Shown here one piece after another: positions 46,029 through 54,686 of a stretch of 64,000 nucleotides of DNA; position 1 is the first letter of the stretch; each line of letters begins with the position of its first letter. The DNA lies in NCBI GenBank assembly GCA_019510435.1, contig JAEKKJ010000008.1, forward strand, positions 248,001 to 312,000, written 5' to 3'. Position numbers and translations under genes: made by a program. The notes under the pieces were generated by a model, which searched no databases, was not told the DNA's origin, and worked only from the letters and a program-made list of their open reading frames with translations. The DNA is from Caulobacterales bacterium (GTDB taxonomy: Bacteria; Pseudomonadota; Alphaproteobacteria; Caulobacterales; Caulobacteraceae).

Positions 46029-46771
46029 CCTCGGGGATGCAAATGCCGCAGGCGCTGTCGCAGATCATCGGGGCCATGGGCGCCCCGGAATTCCCCGCCG
46101 TGGCCGCGCGCGCCGTCGCCCAGGCCATGGACTTCGAGCTCGCCACCATCGTCGTGCACCGGCCCGGAACCGCCCCGGCGCTGCTGTTCGACGACTTCGA
46201 TGCGGTCGGCGGGCGCGAGGGCGTGCGGAACTATGTCGCCGCGACCCACCGGTTGAACCCCATGCTGGCCGCCGGGCCGCGCGAGGGGGCGTTCCGCGCC
46301 GGGGACTTCGCCATCCGGCCCGAGCCTGCGGAGGACGGGGCCCTGATCGTGCGAGCGCCGGAGGAGGAGCTGGGCTTCCGCACCGTCGGCTGGCCCCCGG
46401 GGCTGGAGGAGGTGGGCCTCCTGTTCCGCGGCGGGGACGGACTGGTGGAGCTGGCCTGCTATCGCCCGCGCGGCCGGCGGCCGACCGGGCGGCTGGGCGA
46501 ACTGGATGCGGTGCGCGAGCCGATGGCGGCGGCGTTCCGGCGGCACGCCGAGCTCAGCGCCGCACCGGCGCGCCCCCTGGCCCACCCGTCGCTGACCACC
46601 CGCGAGCGCGAGGTGGCGGAGCTGCTGCTGGTCGGCTGCGGCTCGGAGGCGATCGCCCTGCGGCTCGGCATCGGCCGTTATACGGTCAAGGACCACCGCA
46701 AGCGCATCTTCCGCAAGCTGGGCGTCGGATCCCTGGCCGAGCTGTTCGCCCTGCATCGCCGCGCGGCCTGA
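46022..46771 (+). CDS. LuxR-family transcriptional regulator
   Basis: Up to 249 residues. The C-terminal LuxR helix-turn-helix is clear: LTTREREVAELLLVGCGSEAIALRLGIGRYTVKDHRKRIFRKLGVGSLAEL. The N-terminal roughly 170 residues are a possible GAF-like sensing domain but match no family I can name; no receiver aspartate pattern or autoinducer-binding motif is seen. The ATG at 46022 lies inside site S6 and lacks a ribosome site. ATG 46043, preceded by GGGGA at a good distance, is a likelier start (MPQALSQ). It is divergent from gntR and probably under its control. Confidence 0.87.
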   Translation: MQSSGMQMPQALSQIIGAMGAPEFPAVAARAVAQAMDFELATIVVHRPGTAPALLFDDFDAVGGREGVRNYVAATHRLNPMLAAGPREGAFRAGDFAIRPEPAEDGALIVRAPEEELGFRTVGWPPGLEEVGLLFRGGDGLVELACYRPRGRRPTGRLGELDAVREPMAAAFRRHAELSAAPARPLAHPSLTTREREVAELLLVGCGSEAIALRLGIGRYTVKDHRKRIFRKLGVGSLAELFALHRRAA

Positions 46772-46853
46772 TCTTCTGCCTCGAACCCCTCCGCAGGGGG
46801 ATGGCCATCGGCCGCGGGATGGGCAGGATGCCCCCGCCAGACCAGGAGGGACC

Positions 46854-47954
46854 GTGCGTTACGCCCGCATGCCGATCGAAGTGGAGTCGCCGGAGGAGTA
46901 CGGCTACGCCCGCATCCGCTACAACCTGTCGGAAAGCTCTGTCGCCGACCGCAGGCTCTCCGACCTGGGGCTGACGATCCCGGACCTGACCCTGCTCTAT
47001 GGCGAGCACCGCGGGCGCGAGCGGCTGCGCGAGCTGATCGCCGCCGACGATCCGGCCCTGAGCGCGGCGGACGTGCTGGTGACCACGGGCGCGGCGGGCG
47101 CGCTGTTCATCGTCGCCACCTCGCTGCTGGCGGCCGACGACCACCTGGTGGTGATCCGGCCGAACTACGCCACCAACCTGGAGACCCCGCGCGCCATCGG
47201 CTGCGCCGTGACGCACGTGGACCTGAGGTTCGAGGAGGGCTTCCGGCTGGATGTGGCCCGGGTCGCCGCCGCGCTGACCCCGCGCACGCGGCTCATCAGC
47301 GTCACCTGCCCGCACAATCCCACCGGGGTGATGCTGACCGAGGCGGAGCTGCGGGCGCTGGTGGCGCTGGCGGCGAAGGCCGGCTGCCACCTGCTGGTCG
47401 ACGAGACCTACCGCGACCTGTCGCTGGAGGCGCGGCTGCCCCTGGCGGCCTCGCTGGCGCCGCATGCGATCAGCGTCTCGTCGCTCTCCAAGGCCTATGG
47501 CGTCCCCGGCATCCGTACGGGCTGGTTGATCACCCGCGATCCGGCGCTGCAGGAGCTGTTCCTGGCCGCCCACGAGCAGATCAACATCTGCGGCAGCGTG
47601 GTGGACGAATGGATCGCCGAGCAGGTGATGAGTCGCCGCGCCGAGCTGCTGGCGCCGACGCTCGCCGAGATGCGCCGACGCCTGGCGCTGGTCAGCGACT
47701 GGATCGCCGGCGAGGATCGCCTGGAGTGGGTCCGGCCTGCCGGCGGCGTGGTCTGCTTCCCGCGCATGAAGACCGAACCGCCCGGCGGCACGGACGCCTT
47801 CTACCGCCGCCTGCTCGAGGCGCACGGCGCCTATGTGGGCCCGGGCCACTGGTTCGAGCTGCCCGACACCTATTTCCGTCTGGGCTACGGCTGGCCCACC
47901 GCCGACGAGCTGACGGCCGGGCTGGCGGCGATCTCGGCCGCCCTGGACGGCTGA
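46854..47954 (+). CDS. Class I/II PLP-dependent aminotransferase
   Basis: 366 residues starting at GTG after a strong AGGAGGGA site. Fold type I motifs: GAAGALFIVATSLL, N155 in CPHNPTGVML, D183 in LVDETYRDLS, the Schiff-base lysine K213 in SLSKAYGVPGIRTGWL. The substrate class cannot be predicted; related sequences are generic aspartate/aromatic aminotransferases or C-S lyase-like enzymes. It stands between luxR and an exported esterase, with an 82-bp gap holding only a short GC hairpin, and probably belongs to the module B catabolic set. Confidence 0.88.
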   Translation: MRYARMPIEVESPEEYGYARIRYNLSESSVADRRLSDLGLTIPDLTLLYGEHRGRERLRELIAADDPALSAADVLVTTGAAGALFIVATSLLAADDHLVVIRPNYATNLETPRAIGCAVTHVDLRFEEGFRLDVARVAAALTPRTRLISVTCPHNPTGVMLTEAELRALVALAAKAGCHLLVDETYRDLSLEARLPLAASLAPHAISVSSLSKAYGVPGIRTGWLITRDPALQELFLAAHEQINICGSVVDEWIAEQVMSRRAELLAPTLAEMRRRLALVSDWIAGEDRLEWVRPAGGVVCFPRMKTEPPGGTDAFYRRLLEAHGAYVGPGHWFELPDTYFRLGYGWPTADELTAGLAAISAALDG

Positions 47955-47965
47955 GCGGAAAGCAT

Positions 47966-47993
47966 TTCATTCTTCTATGCGGAAGAATACAAT
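47966..47993. promoter_or_regulatory. 28-bp dyad site S7
   Basis: Half-sites TTCATTC and ATACAAT are 14 bp apart, 26 bp before the exported esterase. A second, perfect dyad ATTCTTC-TATGCG-GAAGAAT is nested at 47970-47989. Confidence 0.65.
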
Positions 47994-48019
47994 CTGAATT
48001 CGGCTTGGGAGCAGGGCGG

Positions 48020-49033
48020 ATGCAGCTGGCGCGATGGATGACGGGCGCCTGCTGCGCCCTGGCGGCGATGTCCGCGGCCCCAGCCGGCGCCGCGCCGGTC
48101 GCAGCGCGCATCGCCCCCAAGACCGTCCGCGCCGACGTCTATCCCAGGCCCGTGGCGCGCTTCGCCGGCGGCGTCGTGGGGCAGGCGGACGTGGAATACG
48201 CCAACCTCTCCGGCTACCGGCCGCTGACCCTCGACCTCTATCGCCGGGCTCGGCCGGGCAGGCCCGCGCCGCTGGTCATCTGGATCCACGGCGGCGGTTG
48301 GAACCGTGGCGACTCCCGCACCTCAGGCGCCTATGCGGACTGGCCCGGCGTGCTGGCGAGCCTGGCCGCGCGGGGGTTCGTGGTCGCGTCCGTGAACTAC
48401 CGCCTGAGCGGCGAGGCGCGCTTCCCGGCGCAGATCCAGGACGTGAAGGCGGCCATCCGCTTCCTGCGCGCCAATGCCGTCCGATACGGGATCGATCCGT
48501 CGCGAGTCTACGCCTGGGGCGGCTCTGCGGGGGGGCATCTGGCGGCGCTGGCGGCCACCAGCTGTGGCGTCGAGGCGTTCGCGCCCGTGGCGTCGACCGG
48601 ACGGCTGTCGGGGGCCGAGGCGCGGGCCGCCAGGCCGCTGACTCAGTCCGACTGCGTGCAGGGGGCGGCCATCTGGTACGGGATCTTCGACCTCGCCGAT
48701 GTCGGCAAGCTGGATGCGCCGAGCCTTCTGGGGTGTGCGCCCGGGGCCTGCGCCGGGGCCGCCGCGGCCGCGAGCCCGGTAACCTATGTCGACCCTGCTG
48801 ATCCGCCGATGCTGCTGATCCACGGCCTGGCGGACACCGAGGTCTCGCCCCAGCAGACCCGGGCGATGGCGCAGCGCCTGCGGGCGGCGGGCGTCCCGGT
48901 CGAGACCCTTTTCACCCCCGGCGTCGACCACGGCTGGATCGGGACCGACGCCGCGGCCACTCGCGCCGCCAGCCTGCAGGCCCTGCAGCGCACCTTCGAC
49001 TTCTTCGACGCCCAGGCGCGGCCATCGCGCTAG
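48020..49033 (+). CDS. Exported alpha/beta hydrolase, hormone-sensitive-lipase/BD-FAE-like esterase
   Basis: 337 residues with a signal peptide (ALAAMSAAPAGAAP). Oxyanion motif HGGGW (90-94), nucleophile S169 in WGGSAGGHLAAL, acid in HGLADTEVSP, and histidine in VDHGW. This is the HSL/carboxylesterase family, which hydrolyses acyl esters, including feruloylated or acetylated compounds. The ATG at 48020 follows GGGAGCAGGGCGG; the longer upstream frame overlaps the aminotransferase gene. Four cysteines in the C-terminal half may form disulfides, fitting a periplasmic enzyme. Site S7 lies just upstream. Confidence 0.88.
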   Translation: MQLARWMTGACCALAAMSAAPAGAAPVAARIAPKTVRADVYPRPVARFAGGVVGQADVEYANLSGYRPLTLDLYRRARPGRPAPLVIWIHGGGWNRGDSRTSGAYADWPGVLASLAARGFVVASVNYRLSGEARFPAQIQDVKAAIRFLRANAVRYGIDPSRVYAWGGSAGGHLAALAATSCGVEAFAPVASTGRLSGAEARAARPLTQSDCVQGAAIWYGIFDLADVGKLDAPSLLGCAPGACAGAAAAASPVTYVDPADPPMLLIHGLADTEVSPQQTRAMAQRLRAAGVPVETLFTPGVDHGWIGTDAAATRAASLQALQRTFDFFDAQARPSR

Positions 49034-49061
49034 ATTGCATTCTTGAGTACGGTAATACGAA
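49034..49061. promoter_or_regulatory. 28-bp dyad site S8
   Basis: Half-sites ATTGCAT and ATACGAA are 14 bp apart, directly after the esterase stop and upstream of the module B TonB receptor. Confidence 0.6.
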
Positions 49062-49062
49062 T

Positions 49063-49090
49063 TTTGTATTGCTGATTTTGAAAGTGCGAT
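49063..49090. promoter_or_regulatory. 28-bp dyad site S9, in tandem with S8
   Basis: Half-sites TTTGTAT and GTGCGAT are 14 bp apart. It begins 29 bp after S8, nearly three helical turns. Its core GATTTTGAAAGT matches the core of S11 read on the minus strand (GATTTTAAAAGT). Confidence 0.6.
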
Positions 49091-49156
49091 AACACTTCCG
49101 CCCACGGACGTGGGCCCGCTCGGAACGGCGCTCGGCCGGCACTGAGGGGAGTGAGG

Positions 49157-51346
49157 ATGACGTCGCAGACTTTCCGCCGCACGCTGCTGGCTTCGGCCGC
49201 CGGGGCCACGACCTTGCTGGCCGGCGCAGGCGCCCATGCCCAGGCCTCCGCCGCGGCCAAGCCCGAGGCCGCGCTCGAGGAGATCGTGGTCACCGCCGAC
49301 CGGCCGAAGAGCTATTCCGCCGACCTGGTGCAGGCCGGCAGCTTCCGCGGCGCGCGCCAGCTGGACACGCCGCTCACCGTCTCGGTGATCACCGGCGAGG
49401 TGCTGAAGACCCAGCAGGCGGTCGACCTGATCGACGCCATGAAGAACACCGCCGGGGTCACCAGCAACAGCGTCGGCCCGGCGGTCTACAACAACGTCTC
49501 GATCCGCGGCATCACCGTCGACACGCGCAGCAACTTCCGTCTGAACGGCAGCCTGCAGATCCTGAGCTCGGTGGCCTTCCCACTGGAGGACAAGGACCGG
49601 GTGGAGGTGCTGAAGGGCGCATCGGCGCTGTACTACGGCTTCTCCAACCCGTCAGGCATCGTCAACCTGACCATGAAGCGGCCGACCAACAGTCCGCTGG
49701 TGAACACCACCCTGTTCGGCGACAACCACGGCGGCGCCGGCGCGGCGGTCGACCTGGGCGACACCTGGGGTTCGTTCGGCGCGCGGGTGAACGCGGTCTA
49801 CGCCAACGTCGACACCGGCGTGAAGTACGCCAACGGCCACCGCTACCTGCTGGCCGGCGCCTTCGACTGGCGGCCGATCGACAAGCTGACCTTCAGCCTC
49901 GACGTGGAGACCTTCGAGAAGAAGATCGTCGAGCCCGGCATCTTCCGGATCACCACCATCCCGACGCCGACCGCGGCCAACCCTTATCCGGCCATCGCCC
50001 TGCCGCCCCTCCTGGACCCGAAGAGCAACTTCGGTCCGTCCTGGGCCTACAACGACGCCCAGGAGACCAACGTCCTCCTGAAGGGCAGCTACAGGTTCAA
50101 CGACGCCTGGAACCTGACCGTCGACGGCGGCCGCTCGGACCTGGAGCGCGACCGCAACCAGTCCCAACTCAACCCCACCAACATCGCGACCGGCGCGGGC
50201 CAGCTGACCATCAATCAGCAAGCCTCCCATTTCCGCTCGACCAACTACCGCGCCGAGTTGGCGGGGACCTTCTACACGGGCCCGCTGCTGCACGAGATCC
50301 TGATCGGCTACGCCCATGCCATCAAGGACGCCGCGACCCCGACCGCCGCCAAGGCGCTCTGCCCGGGCGCCACGCCCACCGCGCCGCGCGTCACCTGCGC
50401 CCAGAACTTCTTCAACCCCGTGCCGATCCCGGAGACGGCGTTCCCGCTGTTCAACCCGGACACCACCCGGATCAAGGACATCGGCTACTACGTCTTCGAC
50501 CGGGTCAAGGTGGGGGATCACCTGGACCTGCTGGGCGGGGTCCGGAAGTCGGACTACACTGAATCCAACGTCACCCGGGGCCTGGTCACCTACCACGCCA
50601 AGCCCACGTCCTATTCCTACGGCGCCGTCTTCAAGCCCAAGGACTGGGTGAGCGTCTACGGCACCTATATCCAGGGCCTGGAATCCACGCCGCCTGCGCC
50701 CACCACGGCGCTGAACGCCAACGAGCAGCTGGCGCCGACGAAGAGCACCCAGAAGGAGGGCGGCATCAAGCTGGAGCCGCGCAAGGGCTTCCTGGTGCAG
50801 CTGGCCTATTTCGACATCGAGCGGGGCGCCGCCTATGTGAACGGGGCCAACGTCTATGTGCTGGACGGCCGCGCCCGCTACCGCGGGGAGGAGCTGAGCG
50901 CCCAGGGCGAGATCACGCCCGACCTGTCGATCCTGGCCAGCGCCACCTTCCTCAGCGCCAAGCAGATCTCCGGCGCGCCGACCGTGCTGACCCCGGTGTT
51001 CACGCCGACCGCGGTGGGCAAGCGCATCGAGGCCACGCCGAAGGTGACGGCCTCGGCCTCGGCCAACTACAAGCTGACCCGCCTCCTGCCGGGCCTGGCG
51101 ATCAACGGGGCGGTCTACTACGTGGGCGACCAGGCGGTGAACGCCCTGAACCAGGCCTTCATCCCCAGCTACACGACCATCGACCTGGGGGTCTCCTACC
51201 AGACCGAGCTCTACGGCCACCGGGTGACCGGTCGCATCAATGGCCAGAACATCACCAACAGGCGCTACTGGGCCTCCACCGGCGGCCTCTTCCTGGCCGA
51301 GAGCCTGCCGCGCACCGTGAAGGTCTCGCTGACGACGGAGTGGTGA
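49157..51346 (+). CDS. TonB-dependent siderophore-type receptor (module B)
   Basis: 729 residues from ATG 49157, which has GGGGAG 5 bp upstream (GTG at 49151 is an alternative). Signal peptide LLAGAGAHAQ; TonB box EEIVVTADRP near residues 41-47; plug motifs DTPLTVSVITGEVLKTQQAV, VYNNVSIRGI, and VEVLKGASALYYGFSNPSG. The barrel ends in tryptophan (SLTTEW). It is a close paralogue of the module A receptor (8043-10262), with matching landmarks throughout. Two dyad sites (S8, S9) stand in tandem upstream. Ligand unknown: a ferric chelate or similar. Confidence 0.93.
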   Translation: MTSQTFRRTLLASAAGATTLLAGAGAHAQASAAAKPEAALEEIVVTADRPKSYSADLVQAGSFRGARQLDTPLTVSVITGEVLKTQQAVDLIDAMKNTAGVTSNSVGPAVYNNVSIRGITVDTRSNFRLNGSLQILSSVAFPLEDKDRVEVLKGASALYYGFSNPSGIVNLTMKRPTNSPLVNTTLFGDNHGGAGAAVDLGDTWGSFGARVNAVYANVDTGVKYANGHRYLLAGAFDWRPIDKLTFSLDVETFEKKIVEPGIFRITTIPTPTAANPYPAIALPPLLDPKSNFGPSWAYNDAQETNVLLKGSYRFNDAWNLTVDGGRSDLERDRNQSQLNPTNIATGAGQLTINQQASHFRSTNYRAELAGTFYTGPLLHEILIGYAHAIKDAATPTAAKALCPGATPTAPRVTCAQNFFNPVPIPETAFPLFNPDTTRIKDIGYYVFDRVKVGDHLDLLGGVRKSDYTESNVTRGLVTYHAKPTSYSYGAVFKPKDWVSVYGTYIQGLESTPPAPTTALNANEQLAPTKSTQKEGGIKLEPRKGFLVQLAYFDIERGAAYVNGANVYVLDGRARYRGEELSAQGEITPDLSILASATFLSAKQISGAPTVLTPVFTPTAVGKRIEATPKVTASASANYKLTRLLPGLAINGAVYYVGDQAVNALNQAFIPSYTTIDLGVSYQTELYGHRVTGRINGQNITNRRYWASTGGLFLAESLPRTVKVSLTTEW

Positions 51347-51384
51347 GGGGACGCCATTCGCCACGGGTTCCGCAAGACATGGCG

Positions 51385-51409
51385 ACGGCCCGGGTCCGCC
51401 CGGGCCGTT
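51385..51409. terminator. Hairpin terminator between convergent genes
   Basis: Stem ACGGCCCGGG / CCCGGGCCGT (51385-51394 and 51399-51408) with loop TCCG, followed by TCCTGTGTTT. It serves the TonB receptor and perhaps the convergent beta-lactamase-like gene. Confidence 0.75.
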
Positions 51410-51431
51410 CCTGTGTTTCCGGACGGAGCCG

Positions 51432-52898
51432 CTAGACTCTGCGACCCACGAGCGTGGGATGCCGGCGGGCCGCGGAGTTGATGTTGACCTCGCGCTCGAG
51501 GGTCACGCGGCCATCGGCGAACCGGCAGGTGACGGTGTCGCGGAACGCTGTCTCCAGGAAGATCCAGGTCATCTCCAGGGTGTCGGCGTCGCGCCAGCGG
51601 GCGCAGGCGTTCACCGGCGAGCTCTCGAGGCGATAGCCATGGTGCAGCTCGCGGCCGGGCATGTGGCTGGCGCCTTCGATCCAGGCCTCGCGGCCGCAGG
51701 CGATGCTGTGGCGGCCATCGCCATCGGTGAGGTGGAACAGGCAGGCCTCGCCCGCCAGCTCGAAAGCCGCCTCGGTGACGCCCAGGGCGTTGGCCTCGAC
51801 GGCGAAGCGGCCCACGGCGCGGGACCAGTCGGCCGCAACGCCGGCCGAGGGGATGCGCCGCACCGCCGGGATCGCCGCCAGCCGGGCCCGCAGCCGGGCG
51901 TCGGCGGCCGCACCGCGGAACGGGGCCGGGCGAAACCCCCTGGGGAAGTGCTCGAACAGCAGCGGCGCCAGCTTGTCGCTGCCGTCGATGGCGGCGGTGA
52001 CGGCCAGGCTGGCGCCATGGTCGGGAAACACGACCGCCATCTGCACGAACATGCCCACCGCGGCATAGGCGCCGTTCTCGTAGGTCGCCCAGTGGTAGCC
52101 GTAGCGCCCGTCGTTGGCGTGGGGGCGGGTGGCGGTCTCGACCCAGGCCTGGGGCAGCAGGCGGCGGCCTTCCCAGACGCCGCCCTGGGCCATCAGGACC
52201 CCCAGCTTCAATGCGTCGGCGGTCTTGCCGGTGAAGCCATTGCCGCCGGGGTTGAAACCGTCGGGGCCGATGTCCCAGCTCTCGCCGTGAACGCCCAACG
52301 GCTCCAGCAGCCGCGGCCGCAGGTACTCGTGCAGGGTCTTGCCGCTGACCCGATGCAGGATGGCGGCCAGCATGTAGCTGGCGGCGCTGGAGTAGACGTA
52401 GGTGGCGCCAGGCGGATGGACCACGGGAATGCGAAAGAACTCGTCGATCCAGCTCGCGTCGATGCCGCGCCAGAGGGCGCCGCCTACCTCCGCGCCATGG
52501 CCGGTGCGCATGGTGAGCAGGTCCTCGACCGTCATGGCGGCCAGCTTGTCGTCGACGATGTCCGGCAGGCGCTCCGGGAAGAAGGCGATGACCTTGTCGC
52601 GCAGCTGCAGCAGGCCCTCGTCGATGGCCAGGCCGATGGCGCAGGAGGTCAGGCTCTTGGCCAGGGAGTGCATGATCCGCCGCCGCGGCGGGCCGTATGG
52701 CCACCACCACGCCTCGGCCACCACGCGCCCCGCCCGGTGCAGCATGAAGCTGTGCAATTCCAGGCCCTTGGCCTCCACGGCGTCCAGGAAGGCGACCACG
52801 GCGTCCGCATCGACCCCAGCGCTGCTGGGCGTGCCGCGGACCAGGCCGTCGTCGAAGCCGGGCCCGCTGGCGGGGCGTGTGGAGGAGGGTGTCATCAT
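51432..52898 (-). CDS. Serine hydrolase, class C beta-lactamase-like
   Basis: About 488 residues (ATG 52898; GTG 52922 is possible). The penicillin-binding/AmpC fold motifs are S78-LAK81 (HSLAKS) and Y169-SS in YVYSSAASYML. The N-terminal part is MMTPSSTRPASG without a signal peptide, so it is probably cytoplasmic. Such proteins are mostly esterases or peptidases (EstB, D-aminopeptidase) rather than antibiotic-resistance enzymes. The C-terminal roughly 130 residues form a separate beta-rich domain (VEANALGVTEAAFEL, DTLEMTWIFLETAFRDTV). This resembles the lipocalin-like extension of D-aminopeptidase-type relatives (inference). It is divergent from the tannase gene with site S10 between. Confidence 0.85.
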   Translation of the reverse strand: MMTPSSTRPASGPGFDDGLVRGTPSSAGVDADAVVAFLDAVEAKGLELHSFMLHRAGRVVAEAWWWPYGPPRRRIMHSLAKSLTSCAIGLAIDEGLLQLRDKVIAFFPERLPDIVDDKLAAMTVEDLLTMRTGHGAEVGGALWRGIDASWIDEFFRIPVVHPPGATYVYSSAASYMLAAILHRVSGKTLHEYLRPRLLEPLGVHGESWDIGPDGFNPGGNGFTGKTADALKLGVLMAQGGVWEGRRLLPQAWVETATRPHANDGRYGYHWATYENGAYAAVGMFVQMAVVFPDHGASLAVTAAIDGSDKLAPLLFEHFPRGFRPAPFRGAAADARLRARLAAIPAVRRIPSAGVAADWSRAVGRFAVEANALGVTEAAFELAGEACLFHLTDGDGRHSIACGREAWIEGASHMPGRELHHGYRLESSPVNACARWRDADTLEMTWIFLETAFRDTVTCRFADGRVTLEREVNINSAARRHPTLVGRRV

Positions 52899-52984
52899 GC
52901 CGCCGATTGGATATGCGCGCACGAGGCGCAGCGACGCCCCGGGCCCCTGGTCGATACGGTTGACCGGCTAGGCCGTCAATGTAT

Positions 52985-53012
52985 TTTGTATTTCCGATTT
53001 CAAGAAAACGAA
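52985..53012. promoter_or_regulatory. 28-bp dyad site S10
   Basis: Half-sites TTTGTAT and AAACGAA are 14 bp apart in the divergent gap between the beta-lactamase-like gene and the tannase gene. An ATG at 52979 precedes the site, so the tannase start was placed downstream. Confidence 0.55.
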
Positions 53013-53020
53013 GCGAGTCC

Positions 53021-54679
53021 GTGACAGCCATCCGCCCGCGCCGCACCATTCCCCTGGCCGGCTTCGCCGCGGCCGCGGCGCTGCTCGCCATGCCGGCGGC
53101 GGCGCGGGCGGCCGACTGCGCCGGCCTGGCGCAGCGCCTGGCCCTGCCGCACGCCCGCATCGTGCTGGCGACAGAGGTGGCCGGCGGCGCGTTCCAGGAT
53201 GACACCCGACTGCCCGACGGCGAGGTGAAGGTCTATCGCAGCCTGCCGGCCTTCTGCCGCGTGCGGGGCGTGTCGAGCCCGTCCGCGGACTCCGAGATCG
53301 AGTTCGAGGTCTGGCTGCCGGTGTCCGGTTGGACCCACCGGCTGCACATGGTCGGCAACGGCGGTTATTCGTCCAATCTCTACTACGCCGAGATGGCCCA
53401 GCGCCTGCGGGCGGGCGACGTGGCGGTGGCGACCAACACCGGCCATCGCGGCAAGGACCTCAGCTTCGGCATCGGCCACCCGCAGAAGATCGCCGACTTC
53501 GCGCACCGCGCAGTGCACGGGTCCGCGGTGGCGGCCAAGGCGGTGACCGCGGCCTACTATGGCCACCCGGCCCGCTACGCCTACTTCAGCGGCTGCTCCA
53601 CCGGCGGCTACCAGGCGCTGATGGAGGCCCAGCGCTATCCGGACGACTTCGACGGCATCATCGCCGGCGCGCCGGGCAACAACCGCTCGGCCCTGAACAT
53701 GGCCTTCCTCTGGAACTACCAGGCCAACCACCGGCGCGGCGACGACCAGCATCCGCTGCTGGACGCCGGCGACCTGAAGCTGATCAACCACGCGGTGGTC
53801 GCGCGCTGCGATCCCCTGGACGGGGTCACCGACGGTGTCATCAACGATCCCAGGATCTGCCGCTTCGACGTGGGCGAGCTGCAGTGCGCCAAGGACCAGG
53901 CCAAGGGCTGCCTCAGCCCCGAGCAGGTGACGGCCGCTCGGCGCATCTATGCGGGCCCGCGCGACGCCCGCACCGGCGCGGTCATCTACCCCGGCTACCC
54001 GTTCGGGACCGAAGGCGTCATGGCCTCGGCCGACGACGAGCATCCGGGCTGGACCGGCTACTGGGCCAACCCGGACAAGCCCGATGAGCCCCAGCGCGTG
54101 GACTTCTTCCGCTACTGGGTGTTCGCCGATCCGCAGTGGAACTGGTGGAGCTTCGACTGGGGCCGCGATGTGGACACCGTCCGCGCCCGGATGGCCAGCA
54201 CCTTCGACGCCAGCAGCCCGGACCTGCGCCGGTTCGCCGCGCGCCATGGCAAGCTGATCATGTTCATGGGCTGGCAGGACCCGGTGGGCGCGCCGCCGGA
54301 GGCGATCCGCTACGCCCGCGCGGTGCGGGCCGCAACGCCCGGCGCCGACGCCCTGCTGCGCCTCTACATGGTCCCCGGCATGGCCCACTGCGCCGGTGGC
54401 CCGGGCGCCACCAATTTCTCGAGCGCGACGCGGGACTCCGTCCCGCCGGTGAGCGACGCGGCCCACGACATGGCGGTGGCCCTGGAGGACTGGGTCGAGA
54501 AGGGCGCCGCGCCCCGCGCCTTGATCGCGACGCACTATGCGGGTGAGAAGGGCGAGCGGCGGGTCGCCTTCCAGCGTCCGCTCTGTCCCTACCCGCAGGT
54601 GGCGCGCTATCGAGGCGGGCCGCAGGCGGAGGCCACGAGCTTCGTCTGCGCCGCGCCCAAGCCCGTCCGCAAAGGCTGA
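53021..54679 (+). CDS. Tannase/feruloyl esterase family protein, exported
   Basis: 552 residues from GTG 53021. It has a signal peptide (AALLAMPAAARAAD). The family's CS-D-HC signature is present: the nucleophile in SGC-S-TGGYQ (Cys192-Ser193 in this numbering) and the histidine-cysteine pair in VPGMAHCAGG, with GWQDPVG supplying the acid. The Cys pair forms the disulfide joining Ser and His regions. Enzymes here cleave gallate, ferulate or other aromatic esters in the periplasm or outside the cell. The ATG at 52979 would place coding sequence over dyad S10 and add residues ahead of the signal peptide, so the GTG is preferred. The PepSY gene follows 7 bp later. Confidence 0.88.
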   Translation: MTAIRPRRTIPLAGFAAAAALLAMPAAARAADCAGLAQRLALPHARIVLATEVAGGAFQDDTRLPDGEVKVYRSLPAFCRVRGVSSPSADSEIEFEVWLPVSGWTHRLHMVGNGGYSSNLYYAEMAQRLRAGDVAVATNTGHRGKDLSFGIGHPQKIADFAHRAVHGSAVAAKAVTAAYYGHPARYAYFSGCSTGGYQALMEAQRYPDDFDGIIAGAPGNNRSALNMAFLWNYQANHRRGDDQHPLLDAGDLKLINHAVVARCDPLDGVTDGVINDPRICRFDVGELQCAKDQAKGCLSPEQVTAARRIYAGPRDARTGAVIYPGYPFGTEGVMASADDEHPGWTGYWANPDKPDEPQRVDFFRYWVFADPQWNWWSFDWGRDVDTVRARMASTFDASSPDLRRFAARHGKLIMFMGWQDPVGAPPEAIRYARAVRAATPGADALLRLYMVPGMAHCAGGPGATNFSSATRDSVPPVSDAAHDMAVALEDWVEKGAAPRALIATHYAGEKGERRVAFQRPLCPYPQVARYRGGPQAEATSFVCAAPKPVRKG

Positions 54680-54686
54680 TCCGCGC

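Noticed and set aside
51432..52898. Antibiotic-resistance beta-lactamase
   Set aside because: No signal peptide, an extra C-terminal domain and YSS instead of a classic AmpC setting; more likely an esterase or peptidase.
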